DNA of 16,186 nucleotides from Coriobacteriaceae bacterium (GTDB lineage: Bacteria; Actinomycetota; Coriobacteriia; Coriobacteriales; Coriobacteriaceae): assembly GCA_902363875.1 (NCBI GenBank), contig CABJBO010000037.1, positions 1-16,186 of the forward strand. The letters run 5' to 3'. The notes under the pieces are model-generated. The model did not search any database and had not been told where the DNA came from. It saw nothing but the letters and a program-made list of their open reading frames with translations. The translations under genes and the position numbers were made by a program. Position 1 is the stretch's first letter, and each line of letters starts with the position of its first letter. Below, piece by piece: positions 6,478-14,955 of the stretch.

Positions 6478-9348
6478 TCACGCTCCCTGTGCGGCGAGCG
6501 CCGCGGTCAGGACGATGCCGGCAATCTTGGCCGCCTCGACGTCGTGTTTGTCGAAATCCTCCAGGGCCACCGAGATGGCAACCGTGGGTGAATCGTAAGG
6601 TGCAAAGCCAACAAACATAGAGTTGACGTTGGTGCCGCCGGTCTCGGCCGAACCCGTCTTGCCGGCAACCTTGACGCCCGGAATCTGGGCATCGGTGCCG
6701 GTACCGGACTGGACGACGGCGAGCATGGCCTGTTTGACCTGATCGGCCGTGGCAGAGCTGACAGCCTGGCCCAGCGAGCGGGACTGCGTAGTCTTGACCA
6801 CGGTTCCGTCCGGGGCGAGTATCTGGGATACAAAGAACGGGTCCATGACCACGCCGCTGTTGGCGATAGCGGCAGCGATCACGCAATTCTGCATAACGGT
6901 GGTCTGCGGGCCAGGCGTGTGGTCCATGCCGACGGGCTGGCCGGCGCCTGCCCAAGCGGTCTCCCACTCGGTCATAAGCGACGGGTCGGCCATGATGGAA
7001 GCCGCGGTGGTCAGATCCTGACCGAGCTTTTGGCCGTAGCCAAAGGCGTTGGCAAACTGGACGAGCGAGCTGGCGCCGACCTCGTTTGCCACCTGGCCAA
7101 AGACGACGTTGGACGACACGGCGAAGGCCTGCTGCAGGCTGATGGTGCCGTAGCTTTCGTTGCCAGAGTTGGTGACCGGCGCGTTGCCAATATCCATGGA
7201 GCCGGGCGCCTGGTACGTGCTGGTAAGGCTGGCGGTGCCGGTTTCGAGTGCCGCGGAGAGTGTGACGACCTTAAAGGTCGAGCCCGGGGTGTACAGCGCG
7301 TCCATGGCGCGGTCGTACATGGAGCCGTCCTCGCCGCCGCCCGACTGGAGCAGCGCATCGATGTTGGTGTTGTCGTAGGTGGGCGAGCTCGCGCACGCAA
7401 GGACCGCACCGGTGCGCGGATCCATGACCACCACAGCGCCCTTAAAGCCCTTGAGCGCCTGCTCGGCAGCCGTCTGGATGCGCGAGTCGATGGTGAGCTT
7501 GGCGGTATTGCCCGGCTGGGTCTGCCCCGCGAGCGACGCGATGGCGTTGTTCCAGCTGGAGTAATCCTTGGAGCCGGTGAGCGTATCGTTCATGACGCTC
7601 TCGATGCCGGCGGTGCCGTATTGCTGGCTCACGTAGCCCACCACGTGCGCGGCCATGTTGCCGTTGGGGTAGGAACGGGCGTAGGTGCCGTCCTCCTGCT
7701 GCAGCGACTCGGCTAGCGTCACGCCGTCGGACGTGATGATGGAGCCACGCTGGATGTACTTGGAGCGGGCGATGGTGTGGTTGTTGATCGGCATGTCCTG
7801 GTAGTCCTTCGCCTTGATGACCTGGACATAGGTGAGGTTGCCGATAAGGATGGCGAACAGCGCCGTGAAGGCAAACACGGCGCGAGTCAGGCGGTTGGCA
7901 AGTGCCACGCGGCCAAGCACGCCGGACTCAGGCGTATCGAGCAGGCGACGGCGCATGCGAGAGCCGGCGGAGTGGCTACCGCGGCCGTAGGACGACGAGG
8001 TGGCAAACCGCGTGCCGGTCGGGGCGGCGGCAGATGCGACCTGGTCGTCGGTGATGGCGGCCATGGTGCCGGTGCCGGTGAGCTCGGCCTCGCGTCCGGT
8101 TGCCTCGTCGCCGGCACGCAGTAGCAGCGCGACGATGATAAAGCTTGCCAGCAGCGAGGAGCCGCCCTGGCTCATAAAGGGCAGGGTGACGCCGGTCAGC
8201 GGAATCAGGCGGGTCACGCCGCCAACAATCAAGAAGGCCTGGAAGCTGATGGCCGCCGTAAGGCCGGTCGCGCTAAAGGCGGCAAGGTCGGACTTGGCGC
8301 GGGCTGCCGTGGTGAGGCCACGCACGGCAAAAAGCATAAACAGGATGAGCACGGCGCCGCCGCCCAAAAGGCCCATTTCCTCGCCGATGGCCGAAAAGAT
8401 AAAGTCGGACTCGACGACGGGGATGTTGTTTGCCATGCCATTGCCGATGCCGACGCCGGCCAGACCGCCGTCAGCCAGCGAGTAAAGTGACTGTACGATC
8501 TGGTAGCCCTGGCCCTGGGCGTCCTTAAACGGATCGACCCAGACCTGAAAGCGCACCTGCACGTGCGACAGGAACTTGTAGGCGCCCACGGCTCCAACGG
8601 CCAGCAGCGCAAGGCCGATGATGACGTACGAAAAGCGTCCCGTGGCAACATAGAGCATCAGCAAAAAGATGGTGTAGAACAGGACGGCCGAGCCCAGGTC
8701 GCGTTCGAAGACGACAATGAGCAGGCACACGCCCCACACGGCAAACAGCGGCAGCAGCAGGCGGAAGCGCGGAATCTTGAGGCCCAGGACCTTGCGGTTG
8801 GAGATGGAGAGCAGCTCGCGGTTCTCGGCCAGATAGCCTGCCAGGAACAGGACGATGAAGACCTTGGCGAACTCGCCGGGCTGGATGGTGAAGCCCGCGA
8901 TGCGAATCCACAGCTTGGAGCCCGAGATCGTGGTGCCGATAAAGATCGGCAGCATCAGCAGGATGATGCCGATAATGCCAAAGGTGTACTTGTAGCGCAT
9001 GACCACGTCGAGGTTCTTGACCAGTGCGAGCGTTCCCACCATGAGCGCCACCGAGACAAACAAGATGATGAGCTGCGAGATGGCGAGGTCGGGGGCCAGG
9101 CGCGTCACGAATGTGATGCCGATGCCCGAGAGCACAAAGACGATGGGCAGGATGGCGGGGTCAGCGCCGGGCGCCAGGATGCGCACGGCGATATGCGCCG
9201 CGGCGAAGGCGGCGAACAGGCCGATCGGCACGGCGAGCGTCTCAAAGGAAATCGTGGCACCCGCGGTGAGCACGTACATCGCATAGAGCAGGATGACGGG
9301 GAACGCCGAGGCGATGAGCAAGAGCAGTTCGGTGTTGCGGCGACTCAT
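6478..9348 (-). CDS. Fusion of SEDS glycosyltransferase (RodA/FtsW) and class B penicillin-binding protein
   Basis: One 956-aa protein carrying both activities for building septal or lateral peptidoglycan: polymerisation of lipid II and transpeptidation. Residues 1-411 form a multi-pass SEDS domain with the loop VWVDPFKDAQGQGYQIVQS (269-287), which holds the conserved acidic residue, and PFMSQGGSSLL (390-400). A Ser/Gly-rich cytoplasmic linker (about 412-486) leads to a PBP-type membrane anchor (about 489-511), then the PBP dimerisation region and transpeptidase domain with SxxK (Ser690-Lys693), SSN (745-747) and KTG (897-899), all intact. Mycobacterial RodA and PbpA are separate adjacent genes. 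ATG 9348 is chosen because GGGAG sits about 8 nt upstream; a longer frame to 9474 overlaps the phosphatase gene and adds only low-complexity Pro/Arg sequence. It lies 16 nt after pstP. Confidence 0.93.
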   Translation of the reverse strand: MSRRNTELLLLIASAFPVILLYAMYVLTAGATISFETLAVPIGLFAAFAAAHIAVRILAPGADPAILPIVFVLSGIGITFVTRLAPDLAISQLIILFVSVALMVGTLALVKNLDVVMRYKYTFGIIGIILLMLPIFIGTTISGSKLWIRIAGFTIQPGEFAKVFIVLFLAGYLAENRELLSISNRKVLGLKIPRFRLLLPLFAVWGVCLLIVVFERDLGSAVLFYTIFLLMLYVATGRFSYVIIGLALLAVGAVGAYKFLSHVQVRFQVWVDPFKDAQGQGYQIVQSLYSLADGGLAGVGIGNGMANNIPVVESDFIFSAIGEEMGLLGGGAVLILFMLFAVRGLTTAARAKSDLAAFSATGLTAAISFQAFLIVGGVTRLIPLTGVTLPFMSQGGSSLLASFIIVALLLRAGDEATGREAELTGTGTMAAITDDQVASAAAPTGTRFATSSSYGRGSHSAGSRMRRRLLDTPESGVLGRVALANRLTRAVFAFTALFAILIGNLTYVQVIKAKDYQDMPINNHTIARSKYIQRGSIITSDGVTLAESLQQEDGTYARSYPNGNMAAHVVGYVSQQYGTAGIESVMNDTLTGSKDYSSWNNAIASLAGQTQPGNTAKLTIDSRIQTAAEQALKGFKGAVVVMDPRTGAVLACASSPTYDNTNIDALLQSGGGEDGSMYDRAMDALYTPGSTFKVVTLSAALETGTASLTSTYQAPGSMDIGNAPVTNSGNESYGTISLQQAFAVSSNVVFGQVANEVGASSLVQFANAFGYGQKLGQDLTTAASIMADPSLMTEWETAWAGAGQPVGMDHTPGPQTTVMQNCVIAAAIANSGVVMDPFFVSQILAPDGTVVKTTQSRSLGQAVSSATADQVKQAMLAVVQSGTGTDAQIPGVKVAGKTGSAETGGTNVNSMFVGFAPYDSPTVAISVALEDFDKHDVEAAKIAGIVLTAALAAQGA

Positions 9349-9364
9349 AAGCGGCACTCCCTTT

Positions 9365-11263
9365 CTAATTCTTATCGGAGGCTTCGGCCTCGGCTGACTG
9401 TTCGGCGGTTTTCTCGGAATCTGACTCGGAGGTGGATTTCTGATCGGTGTTGTCACGAATCGTTTGCGCGTCAATCACCTGACGGGTCTGCTCCTCGTCA
9501 ATCTGATGGCGGTATTTGGAAATGGTGTCCTGCGCATCGTCGACATTCGTTTGCGGAATGCCTGCCTTAAGGCGGTTTTGCGTGTCTTCGGGCAGGTCGG
9601 ACAGCTTGATGCTGGTTTCGCTCTCGAGCCAGTGGAGCTCGACCCCGAGCGTCTTGCCGGGCAGGCCGCGCCAGACGGCGACATTGCCGTGGTAGGTTCC
9701 CAAGTAATAGGAGCCGGTGACGCCCGTGTATGCCCAGATGCCAGCTACCAGCACAAAGACAAGGGCCAAGATGGCGGCGATGGTGACATTGCGTCGTCGG
9801 AGGCGTTTTGCCTCGCGCATGACGCCGTCGTCGACCAGGTCGACGACCACCACGGTCACATTGTCGTGGCCGCCGGCGGCGAGCGCCGCGTCCACCAGGT
9901 TGTCGACACAGATCTGTGCGGTCGAGGACTGCGTAGCAATGTTCTCGATATCGCTATCGGGAATCATGCTCGAAAGACCGTCGGAGCACAGAATCAGGCG
10001 GTCGCCTTCCTCGATGTGCAGGGTAAAGTGGTCGGCATACATGGCGGGATCCGAGCCCAGCGCGCGGGTGATGACCGAGCGGTTGGGGTGGACGCGGGCC
10101 TCGTCGGCCGTAATCTCGCCGGCATCCACGAGCTCCTCCACGTAGGAGTGGTCGCGGGTCACACGGATGAGCGTGCCCTCGTGGAGCAGGTAGGCGCGCG
10201 AGTCGCCCACGTGGGCGATGGCGAGCGTGTCGTTTTCGATGTAGGCACAGGTGGCCGTGCATCCCATGCCGGGTTTGCCCAGGCCGTTGAGGGCGGCTTC
10301 GATCACGGCGGCGTTGGCGGCCTCAACGGCTGCGGCCAGGCGCGCGGCGTCGACGGACTGCGGCGCCGTCTTGGCGATGGTCTCGACGGCGATGGAGGAT
10401 GCCACCTCGCCGGCGGCGTGTCCTCCCATGCCGTCGCACACGCAAAAGAGCGGCGACTGCACCAGATAGGAGTCCTCATTGTGCGGGCGTACACATCCGA
10501 CGTCGGAGCGGGCGCCCCACATAAGCTGCGTGGTGGTGCCGGCGTCGTAGGTCGAGTCGGTTTCGATGCGCTCGTCGGTCAGCGGCTCAAAGCTCATGGT
10601 CGAGCCGGGATCTTTGAGCTTTGCCTCCACGGCGGCGACATCGATCTCGGCGGTGTCGCCGGGGGAGACGGTGTCGGCATCGTTGCCCGACTCGGCGTCG
10701 GAGATGTCCGGAAGGTTGAGATCTTCGGTTACACGGTCGGCGGGATCGCCGTCCTGCTGCGGCTCGACAGCCGTCGGCTCGGGCGTCGAAAAGTGCGACG
10801 GCGCGGGCATGCTCTGGGGTTGAGCGGAGGGCTCGGGAGCTGCGGCGGGCGCGGCAACGGGCTGCTCGACTTCGGCAGGCGTTGCGGATGCGGGTACCGC
10901 CTCGCTTGTCGGGGCGACGGGGAATACCGGCGCGGCAGGCTCGGGGGCTGCAAACACGGCAGCGCTCTCGTTAATCGCCTCGGCGACGGGCTCGGCAAAG
11001 TGAGCCGGTGCGGGCGTTGTCTCCGGTTCCGCGGGCTGCTCGGCGGTGTGCGCGCCGATGGGGGCATCGAGCCGCTCGGTGTCGGCGTCCTCGTCATCGG
11101 CGAGTGCCGGATATTCTTGAGTTACATGCGAAAGGGGCAGGGAGAACACGGTGTCCTCGGGCTCCACGGTCGCAGGGCGCGCCGGAGCGGCATGAGCCGG
11201 CGCAGCTGCGGGGGCAGTCGGCGTCTCGGGCATGGTTGCGGACTTGTTCTCCTCGTCGATCAT
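9365..11263 (-). CDS. pstP: PP2C-family Ser/Thr phosphatase, membrane-anchored (PstP-like)
   Basis: Mn/Mg-dependent phosphatase expected to reverse the phosphorylation laid down by the two operon kinases. Of 632 residues, about 1-240 are an Ala/Pro/Glu-rich, presumably disordered extension containing repeated PAPxHF motifs (85-89 and 153-158). The PP2C domain is about 245-478: RPHNEDS (259-265), CDGMGGHAAGE (276-286), VGDSRAY (352-358), LCSDGLS (425-431) and GGHDNVT (464-470), all metal-binding Asp residues present. A basic stretch and one membrane helix (about 493-513) follow, then an extracytoplasmic part of about 100 residues and an acidic tail. PstP proteins usually begin directly with the phosphatase domain, so the N-terminal extension is unusual. 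ATG 11263 overlaps the FHA gene stop by 4 nt (ATGA), implying translational coupling. Confidence 0.93.
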   Translation of the reverse strand: MIDEENKSATMPETPTAPAAAPAHAAPARPATVEPEDTVFSLPLSHVTQEYPALADDEDADTERLDAPIGAHTAEQPAEPETTPAPAHFAEPVAEAINESAAVFAAPEPAAPVFPVAPTSEAVPASATPAEVEQPVAAPAAAPEPSAQPQSMPAPSHFSTPEPTAVEPQQDGDPADRVTEDLNLPDISDAESGNDADTVSPGDTAEIDVAAVEAKLKDPGSTMSFEPLTDERIETDSTYDAGTTTQLMWGARSDVGCVRPHNEDSYLVQSPLFCVCDGMGGHAAGEVASSIAVETIAKTAPQSVDAARLAAAVEAANAAVIEAALNGLGKPGMGCTATCAYIENDTLAIAHVGDSRAYLLHEGTLIRVTRDHSYVEELVDAGEITADEARVHPNRSVITRALGSDPAMYADHFTLHIEEGDRLILCSDGLSSMIPDSDIENIATQSSTAQICVDNLVDAALAAGGHDNVTVVVVDLVDDGVMREAKRLRRRNVTIAAILALVFVLVAGIWAYTGVTGSYYLGTYHGNVAVWRGLPGKTLGVELHWLESETSIKLSDLPEDTQNRLKAGIPQTNVDDAQDTISKYRHQIDEEQTRQVIDAQTIRDNTDQKSTSESDSEKTAEQSAEAEASDKN

Positions 11264-11676
11264 CGACGGTTCACCTTCATGACCACGTCGCCAATCTGGA
11301 CCTCGTCACCCTCGCGAAGCGTTGCGGGCTCCACCAGCTGGCGGCCGTTAACGAGTGTGCCGTTCAGCGAGTTGAGGTCTTCGATGATGAGTGCCGGGCC
11401 CTGCAGCGAAAAGCGTGCGTGCGAGGCCGAGACAAACGGTTCGTTGATGCAGATGTCCGAGGACGGCGAGCGGCCCACGATGACGGGGCCGAGCATGTCT
11501 ACATGGATGCCACGGATGCCGCGCGGACCCTTGTCCACATCGATCGTCCAGATAGCGGAGTCGCGGCGCTGGCCGCGTACGAGTCCCACGCCGGTTTTCA
11601 TGACAGCGAACAGGAAGATGTAGAGCAGGGCGACCAGGACGATGCGGCCTGCAAAAAGGACGATATCGATGTTCAT
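11260..11676 (-). CDS. fhaB: Membrane-anchored FHA-domain protein (FhaB/FipA-like)
   Basis: Reader of phosphothreonine marks made by the operon kinases. The 138-aa protein starts with one membrane helix (about 5-27), then a short linker and a C-terminal FHA domain (about 55-138). The core FHA residues are visible: GRS (68-70), SxxH (Ser83, His86) and NSLNG (102-106). In mycobacteria FhaB (FipA) links PknA/PknB signalling to FtsZ and FtsQ at the septum; the same role here is inference. ATG 11676 is 6 nt after the fhaA stop, and its ribosome site (AGGGGA) lies in the last codons of fhaA, while its own stop overlaps the phosphatase start by 4 nt. Confidence 0.92.
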   Translation of the reverse strand: MNIDIVLFAGRIVLVALLYIFLFAVMKTGVGLVRGQRRDSAIWTIDVDKGPRGIRGIHVDMLGPVIVGRSPSSDICINEPFVSASHARFSLQGPALIIEDLNSLNGTLVNGRQLVEPATLREGDEVQIGDVVMKVNRR

Positions 11677-11682
11677 AAGCGA

Positions 11683-12693
11683 CTATCCCCTAAATTCAAA
11701 GGTGCTTAGGCCAAACGTCAGCAGGTCGCCGTTGCGCAGCGGACAGCGCGTGATGCGGCGGTTGTTGACGAGCGTGCCGTTGGTGGAATTGAGGTCCTCG
11801 ATCGACCAGTCCGAACCGGTAAAGGTGAGCTGGGCGTGACGGCGCGACACGTTGGGGTCGCGCAGGGCAATGTCCGAAACCGAGCGCTCGCGACCTATGG
11901 TCACCTGCGCGGAAGTGATGCTGTGGCTCTCGCCGCTCACGACGTCGACGAGCTGGGCAAGCGGGCGCTGCGGGGCGCGAGAGCTTGCCATGTTGGAGGC
12001 GATGCTGGCTGCGGCGCCCAGGCCCACGGCGGCGCCGGTCGCGGCGGCTCCGCCCATGCCGGCAAGCGCGTCGCGCGAGACGGTTTGTGGCACGGGAATG
12101 GGTGCGGCGGCGGGGTCGGGGACGTTGGGCGCAAAGGGATCGGCCACGGCGAGCGGGTCGGGAGCGGCGGCACGGGGCGCCGGCTGCTGGGGCATGGCGG
12201 CGGGGTGCTGTTGCTGCGGAGCAGCGAATTGCTGCTTGCCGGCGCGGGGAGCGCTGACGGCGCGGCTTGCGGCCGAGTTGTTCTGGCCCAGGCCATTCTG
12301 GTAGGCGCGCTCTTCCTCGTACAGGCGACCGAGCGTGGGGGCGTCGACGTTCTCGGCAAAGACCGAGAACTTACCGGCACGCAGCTGCGGGTCGATCATA
12401 AAGCGAACGAGGGGTTCGCCGACAAACACATAGCGGCGCTTTTCGGCCTGTGCCTTCACAAACTCGCGGACTTCGCGCGAAAGCTCGGGGTAGAACGGGG
12501 CGAGCATGGGATCGTCATCGACGGCGATCAGGATGGTATAGAGTGCCGGCGCGGTGTTGACGCCGTTGATCACCAGAGTCTGATCCTCCATGTCGCGAGC
12601 GGCCTGCTTGGCAAGCTTCTTAAAGGAGAACGGGGCACGGGTGGCACCGAAGATGCCGGCCACGTGGTCCTCGAAGATGTTCAGGAAGTTCAC
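11683..12693 (-). CDS. fhaA: FhaA-type protein: DUF3662 domain plus FHA domain
   Basis: Cytoplasmic phosphothreonine-binding adaptor of 336 aa. The N-terminal DUF3662/FhaA_N domain is about 1-130, starting with the typical short helix MNFLNIFEDHVAGIFG and containing the LYTILI and RYVFVGEPLVRF strands. A long Pro/Gln/Ala-rich linker spans about 135-245. The C-terminal FHA domain is about 246-336, with GRE (267-269), SRRH (283-286) and NSTNG (302-306). In mycobacteria FhaA binds kinases and the lipid II flippase MviN/MurJ and tunes wall synthesis. It is the second gene of the operon. The start codon is GTG at 12693, overlapping the upstream kinase stop by 4 nt (GTGA), with GGAGA about 10 nt upstream. 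Confidence 0.93.
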   Translation of the reverse strand: MNFLNIFEDHVAGIFGATRAPFSFKKLAKQAARDMEDQTLVINGVNTAPALYTILIAVDDDPMLAPFYPELSREVREFVKAQAEKRRYVFVGEPLVRFMIDPQLRAGKFSVFAENVDAPTLGRLYEEERAYQNGLGQNNSAASRAVSAPRAGKQQFAAPQQQHPAAMPQQPAPRAAAPDPLAVADPFAPNVPDPAAAPIPVPQTVSRDALAGMGGAAATGAAVGLGAAASIASNMASSRAPQRPLAQLVDVVSGESHSITSAQVTIGRERSVSDIALRDPNVSRRHAQLTFTGSDWSIEDLNSTNGTLVNNRRITRCPLRNGDLLTFGLSTFEFRG

Positions 12694-14543
12694 GAAAGAT
12701 CACTCTCCGTATAGGTTCTTTGGTATCCGAGCAAATATAGGCATATCCCAACGATTATAGAGGATAGGGTTCCCGCAACCGCCGCCTTGACGACGACCGC
12801 GGCCGCAAGGCTGGCAATTTCCATATGGTGTGCAAGACAGAGCGACGCCGCGGAGCCTATTCCGCAGCCGGCGATGGCAGCGATTGCAGTTAGGTTCGAG
12901 CCCTGCTCGGCACGCTTGGCATGGGCGTTGAGCAGCAGAGATGTCAGCGCAGCTGTCGCCGCGACGAGTACGATGGCAGCCCAGGAGAGCATGTCTCCCA
13001 GCGCCGCGGCAACATTGCCGAGCCCCAGTACGCCTCCGGCAGAAAGTGCAACCGTAGCCAGGCGGCCAAAAAGCGCGCCCATCCCCGTGGCGGCCGCGGC
13101 GCTTGCCGGGCCGAGCCAAAAGGCCGCGATGCCGGAGGCGACCCCGGCGGCAAGGAGGGCGTCGCCCGTTAGGCAGCCAAGTGCCACCGCGCAGGTGAGC
13201 GCGGCGCTCGCGGCGGCCTCGGTGCGGCCCCAGGCGATCCACCAACCGGACATGGTGGCGGCAAAGAGCACCGCGACGGGCAGCATCGACAGGATGCCCT
13301 GCGCCTGCATGGTGGCGTTGGCCATAAGTACCAAAAAGCCCACGGCCGAGATAGCCGAGCCAATCTGCGGGGCCAGGCCGGCGGCCGCTCCAATCGCGAT
13401 GGCCGCGGCAATGAGTCCGGGAAGCGCCGCGACGCCAGCCGTCTGCATGATCAAAAAGCTAAAGGCACCACACGTTAGCGCCGAGATAGCGCGCATGGTG
13501 TAGTCGCGCGCGTGGCCCCAGCGCGTGCCGGCCCAGCCGAGTGCGGGGTCGACCTCGATGGCGTCGTCCTCATAGGGCAACGATTCGATATCGTCTGCCG
13601 CGCGCTCGTCATCCGAAAGCTCGCCCACCATTTGCTCCAGGCTGCGACGGCCTTCGCGCACATTGCCCAGGCCGGCAAGGAGCTGGTCGCAAAATGCCTC
13701 GATGCTGTTGGGGCGGTCCTGCGGCATGGGGGAGAGGGCACTCATGAGCGCGCTCTCGGCTCCCGGGGGAAAGTGCGGGATGAGCTCGCTGGGATAGGTG
13801 GCGCCGCCGATGATGCGGTCGAGCGAGTCGGCGGGCGTGGCCGCCATAAAGGGAGCGCTGCCGCACAAGCCCTCGTAGATCACACAGGCAAGGGCGAAGA
13901 CATCAGCACGTTCGTCGACCGTGCCGGTCTCGATATCGAGCTGCTCGGGCGGCATGTAGCCGATGGTGCCGCCGCGCGAGCCGCCAAAGCCACCGGCGGA
14001 CGACAGACGTGCCATGCCAAAGTCGGTGAGCTTAACGTTGCCCGAGTGGTCGATGAGCACGTTGGCAGGCTTGATGTCCAGGTGGAGCACGCCATTGCTA
14101 TGGGCGAAGGTGAGCGCCTGGCCCAGCGCGTCGGCAATGGCCGCCGCCTCGTCAAAGGTGAGCGAATGGCCGTCGACTCGATGCAAAAACTCGGCGAGCG
14201 ACATGCCATCGACATATTCCATAACCAGGTAGGCATAGGCGGTGTCGTGCGTAAAGTCGATAACCTGCACGATATTGGGATGCTGAAGCATGGCGGCGGT
14301 ATGTGCCTCGCGCAGGACATCCATGATGTCGCTGGCGGGCATGCCGGCACCGTTGATAAGGGGGATGCGCTTAATGGCGACGCGGCGGCGCAGGTGCGTG
14401 TCGCGGCAGATCTCGATGGAGCCAAAACCGCCGGTCGCGAGCGTTTCGAGCGGCTGGAACCGCTTGAGCAGCTCGCGAGAGCTGGTGCCCTCCAAAGGAA
14501 CGTCCGGCGAGAACCGGGCGGTATGTTGCGAGAAAAGCGGCAT
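12690..14543 (-). CDS. Multi-pass membrane Ser/Thr protein kinase, non-RD type
   Basis: First gene of the cell-wall signalling operon, 617 aa. The kinase domain is about 30-292: Gly-rich loop ATGGFGS, Lys58 in VAIKR, LVMEY hinge (106-110), catalytic loop HLDIKPANVL (154-163), DFG 174-176, and GTIGYMPPEQ in the activation segment. The loop has Leu in place of the usual Arg before the catalytic Asp (a non-RD kinase), and the activation segment is Ser/Gly-rich without the paired Thr of PknB. After an acidic linker (about 305-345) come about eight to ten hydrophobic helices (about 352-606) rich in Ala and Gly, with no PASTA or other known sensor domain. It occupies the operon as a second kinase, like mycobacterial PknA, but its membrane part differs. 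ATG 14543 is preferred over the in-frame TTG 14549 because GAGGG lies 6 nt before it. Confidence 0.9.
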   Translation of the reverse strand: MPLFSQHTARFSPDVPLEGTSSRELLKRFQPLETLATGGFGSIEICRDTHLRRRVAIKRIPLINGAGMPASDIMDVLREAHTAAMLQHPNIVQVIDFTHDTAYAYLVMEYVDGMSLAEFLHRVDGHSLTFDEAAAIADALGQALTFAHSNGVLHLDIKPANVLIDHSGNVKLTDFGMARLSSAGGFGGSRGGTIGYMPPEQLDIETGTVDERADVFALACVIYEGLCGSAPFMAATPADSLDRIIGGATYPSELIPHFPPGAESALMSALSPMPQDRPNSIEAFCDQLLAGLGNVREGRRSLEQMVGELSDDERAADDIESLPYEDDAIEVDPALGWAGTRWGHARDYTMRAISALTCGAFSFLIMQTAGVAALPGLIAAAIAIGAAAGLAPQIGSAISAVGFLVLMANATMQAQGILSMLPVAVLFAATMSGWWIAWGRTEAAASAALTCAVALGCLTGDALLAAGVASGIAAFWLGPASAAAATGMGALFGRLATVALSAGGVLGLGNVAAALGDMLSWAAIVLVAATAALTSLLLNAHAKRAEQGSNLTAIAAIAGCGIGSAASLCLAHHMEIASLAAAVVVKAAVAGTLSSIIVGICLYLLGYQRTYTESDLS

Positions 14544-14623
14544 GGCCAACCCTCGTGCGTTTAAAGTTCGTTTGCGAGCGGCGGGCGCGGGGCCGAGCCG
14601 TTCGCGGTGGCATAGATGCTGCT

Positions 14624-14632
14624 AGTGTAGCA
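14624..14632 (-). promoter_or_regulatory. Extended -10 promoter of the kinase/cell-wall operon
   Basis: On the minus strand the sequence reads TGCTACACT, identical to the tRNA-Arg promoter element. It lies about 80 bp before the kinase start and next to array B. A leader of roughly 75 nt is predicted. No consensus -35 hexamer is visible. Confidence 0.55.
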
Positions 14633-14700
14633 CGCTCGGGCAGATGGCGAGGAAACGGGGATGAGGTGGTCCGATCGATTCGGGCCGTTTCGGCTCGTTC

Positions 14701-14838
14701 GGAAAGCGCACCCCAGTTTTCAGCCAAATAATGGGATGCGCCTTCCAAATGGGGTGGGCTGCGGAAACTGCATCCCAGAATATTGCCCTGGAACGGGATG
14801 CGCTTTCCGAACCGGCGTCCAAAAGGAAACCGCATCCC
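14701..14838. repeat. Array B of inverted 14-bp arms with 62-bp period
   Basis: Left arms GGAAAGCGCACCCC (14701), GGAAACTGCATCCC (14763) and GGAAACCGCATCCC (14825) are spaced exactly 62 bp. Right arms GGGATGCGCCTTCC (14733) and GGGATGCGCTTTCC (14795) each lie 32 bp from their left arm. The third unit lacks a clear right arm. Architecture and consensus are those of array A (3740-3938), and the arms here are closer to consensus. It lies in the divergent intergenic region (14550-14980) between the kinase operon and the LuxR-type gene. I see no gene in it. Confidence 0.88.
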
Positions 14839-14955
14839 GCTTTGATGTGGGGACTGCGAACAAAAGCCGGACCGTGATCTGGCGCGGATTGGAGTTCGCC
14901 TGAATCATTGATGCTGGCTGGTGTGAGAACAGAGATAAACGAGCGGCTCGAGCGA

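Noticed and set aside
9349..9474. N-terminal extension of the SEDS-PBP protein from the upstream start
   Set aside because: The extra 42 residues are Pro/Arg-rich, overlap the end of the phosphatase gene, and a good ribosome site precedes ATG 9348.
9464..11623. 719-codon plus-strand open frame opposite the phosphatase and FHA genes
   Set aside because: It is a shadow of strongly biased codons; its product is Gly/Arg/Val-rich with no recognisable domain, while the minus strand has intact PP2C and FHA motifs.
14558..14570. GTTTAAA motif before the kinase operon as a shared operator with the PTS leader
   Set aside because: Only the core CGTTTAAAG matches; it is downstream of the candidate promoter and is likely chance.
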